A stretch of DNA of 64,000 bases from Oxalobacteraceae bacterium (lineage in GTDB: Bacteria > Pseudomonadota > Gammaproteobacteria > Burkholderiales > Burkholderiaceae_D), in the NCBI GenBank assembly GCA_013284265.1, contig JABTBR010000034.1, positions 1 to 64,000 on the forward strand. The letters run 5' to 3'. The notes beneath the pieces are model-generated. The model was not told where the DNA came from. It was given only the letters and a program-made list of their open reading frames with translations, and did not search any database. How positions within the stretch are numbered: position 1 is the first letter of the stretch; every line of letters starts with the position of its first letter. A program made the translations under genes and the position numbers. Below are positions 63,459 to 64,000 of this stretch, one piece after another.

Positions 63459-64000
63459 TCAGGCTGCGTAAGCACCGGCGCGTTTGCGGCGGGCGGCGAA
63501 GGCACCGACCAGGCCTAGGCCAGCCAGCATCATGCCGTAGGTTTCTGGTTCTGGTACCGCGCTGATGTTGAAGTAGTATAGACGCGAACCTTCGTCATGC
63601 TCGGACGAGAAAACAACTTCATGAACGTTGTTGACGTTGACGTCGAACACATAATTGTAGGTGCTCACGGTGATTTCCTGGCTACCCAGCAGATTGCCGC
63701 CGATGTCCTTGAATTCCATCTTCATCTGGAATGGCTGGAAGTCGTAGCCGATCGAGCCGCTGCCGCCCAGGTTCCACGGGGTGCGCTCAAGCGTCACCGA
63801 GTTCAGCTTGAAGCTGCCGGCGTCGTAGCTGATACTGGCCTTTTCGCTGATGTTGGTGCCATCGAACATATTGTAGAAGCCGTAGTTGAACGTGAATCCG
63901 TTCAGGGACGTGCCGTTGACCTGGAACGGATTGGTGTACCACAGGCCTATGTCCTCGCCAGCCATGGCCGAGCCACACAGCATGGAACCAAGCAGTAATG
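63459..64000 (-). CDS. PEP-CTERM sorting-domain protein (copy 2), 5' end beyond the window
   Basis: At least 180 residues are visible. The frame stays open to the last base, where it reads LLLGSMLCGSAMAG, matching ILLGTMLCGAAMA of the copy 1 signal peptide, so the true start is a few codons outside the window and the ATG at 63983 is internal. The body parallels copy 1 (GTSLNGFTFNYGFYNM, KASISYDAGSFKLNSV, KDIGGNLLGSQEITV), and the end has VPEPETYGMMLAGLGLVG followed by ARRKR. Tandem duplication is evident. Secreted and probably processed by exosortase A. Confidence 0.92.
   Translation of the reverse strand, partial: LLLGSMLCGSAMAGEDIGLWYTNPFQVNGTSLNGFTFNYGFYNMFDGTNISEKASISYDAGSFKLNSVTLERTPWNLGGSGSIGYDFQPFQMKMEFKDIGGNLLGSQEITVSTYNYVFDVNVNNVHEVVFSSEHDEGSRLYYFNISAVPEPETYGMMLAGLGLVGAFAARRKRAGAYAA

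Overview
The window reads as a chromosomal segment of a GC-rich betaproteobacterium, most likely family Oxalobacteraceae (Massilia, Duganella or Janthinobacterium type). The evidence is the XrtA/PEP-CTERM regulatory trio, PEP-CTERM proteins, Gram-negative porins of the beta type, a long proteobacterial PurL and a PhcB/PhcS/PhcQ-like gene set. The genus is an inference. No rRNA, tRNA, CRISPR array, phage or intact insertion sequence was recognised.

Layout. 0-8 kb: a DUF2059-like secreted protein, a large membrane diguanylate cyclase whose stop codon lies in a 12-bp tandem repeat, a HAD phosphatase, and a translationally coupled triplet (SAM methyltransferase, membrane histidine kinase, response regulator) resembling the Ralstonia Phc quorum-sensing genes. 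8-12.7 kb: a ketoglutaric-semialdehyde-type dehydrogenase, a PstS-like protein with a porin, and a secreted nuclease whose promoter contains a perfect 16-bp palindrome. 12.8-20.1 kb: four tandem M10 (serralysin-like) metalloproteases with nearly identical DUF4214 C-termini and unusual inverted-repeat leaders. 20.1-22.1 kb: a second diguanylate cyclase and an orphan NarX/DegS-type kinase.

22.3-31 kb is housekeeping: queE-queD-tadA (tRNA wobble modification), a lipase-like hydrolase, an LdcA-type peptidase, an FAD oxidoreductase, the ABC-F protein YbiT and nadA-nadC. 31.2-36.4 kb: an orphan sugar-binding protein, a tandem pair of small periplasmic binding proteins, a GNAT acetyltransferase and nadB. 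36.6-41.4 kb: an EpsB-type sugar transferase with PrsK and PrsR, the regulators of exosortase-linked exopolysaccharide and PEP-CTERM systems. 41.4-49.1 kb: a TPR response regulator, purL, a YoaK-family membrane protein and an AlkD-like protein.

49.4-55.2 kb is a self-contained C4-dicarboxylate module: a sigma-54 promoter with an upstream dyad, dctA, a porin, dctB and dctD. 55.6-60.3 kb is a three-gene periplasmic molybdenum hydroxylase operon (Moco subunit with Tat signal, 2Fe-2S subunit, tri-haem lipoprotein cytochrome c). 60.7-64 kb holds a periplasmic Cache protein, another porin and two paralogous PEP-CTERM proteins, the last cut by the window end. Many genes overlap by 1-8 bp, so operon boundaries are fairly clear.
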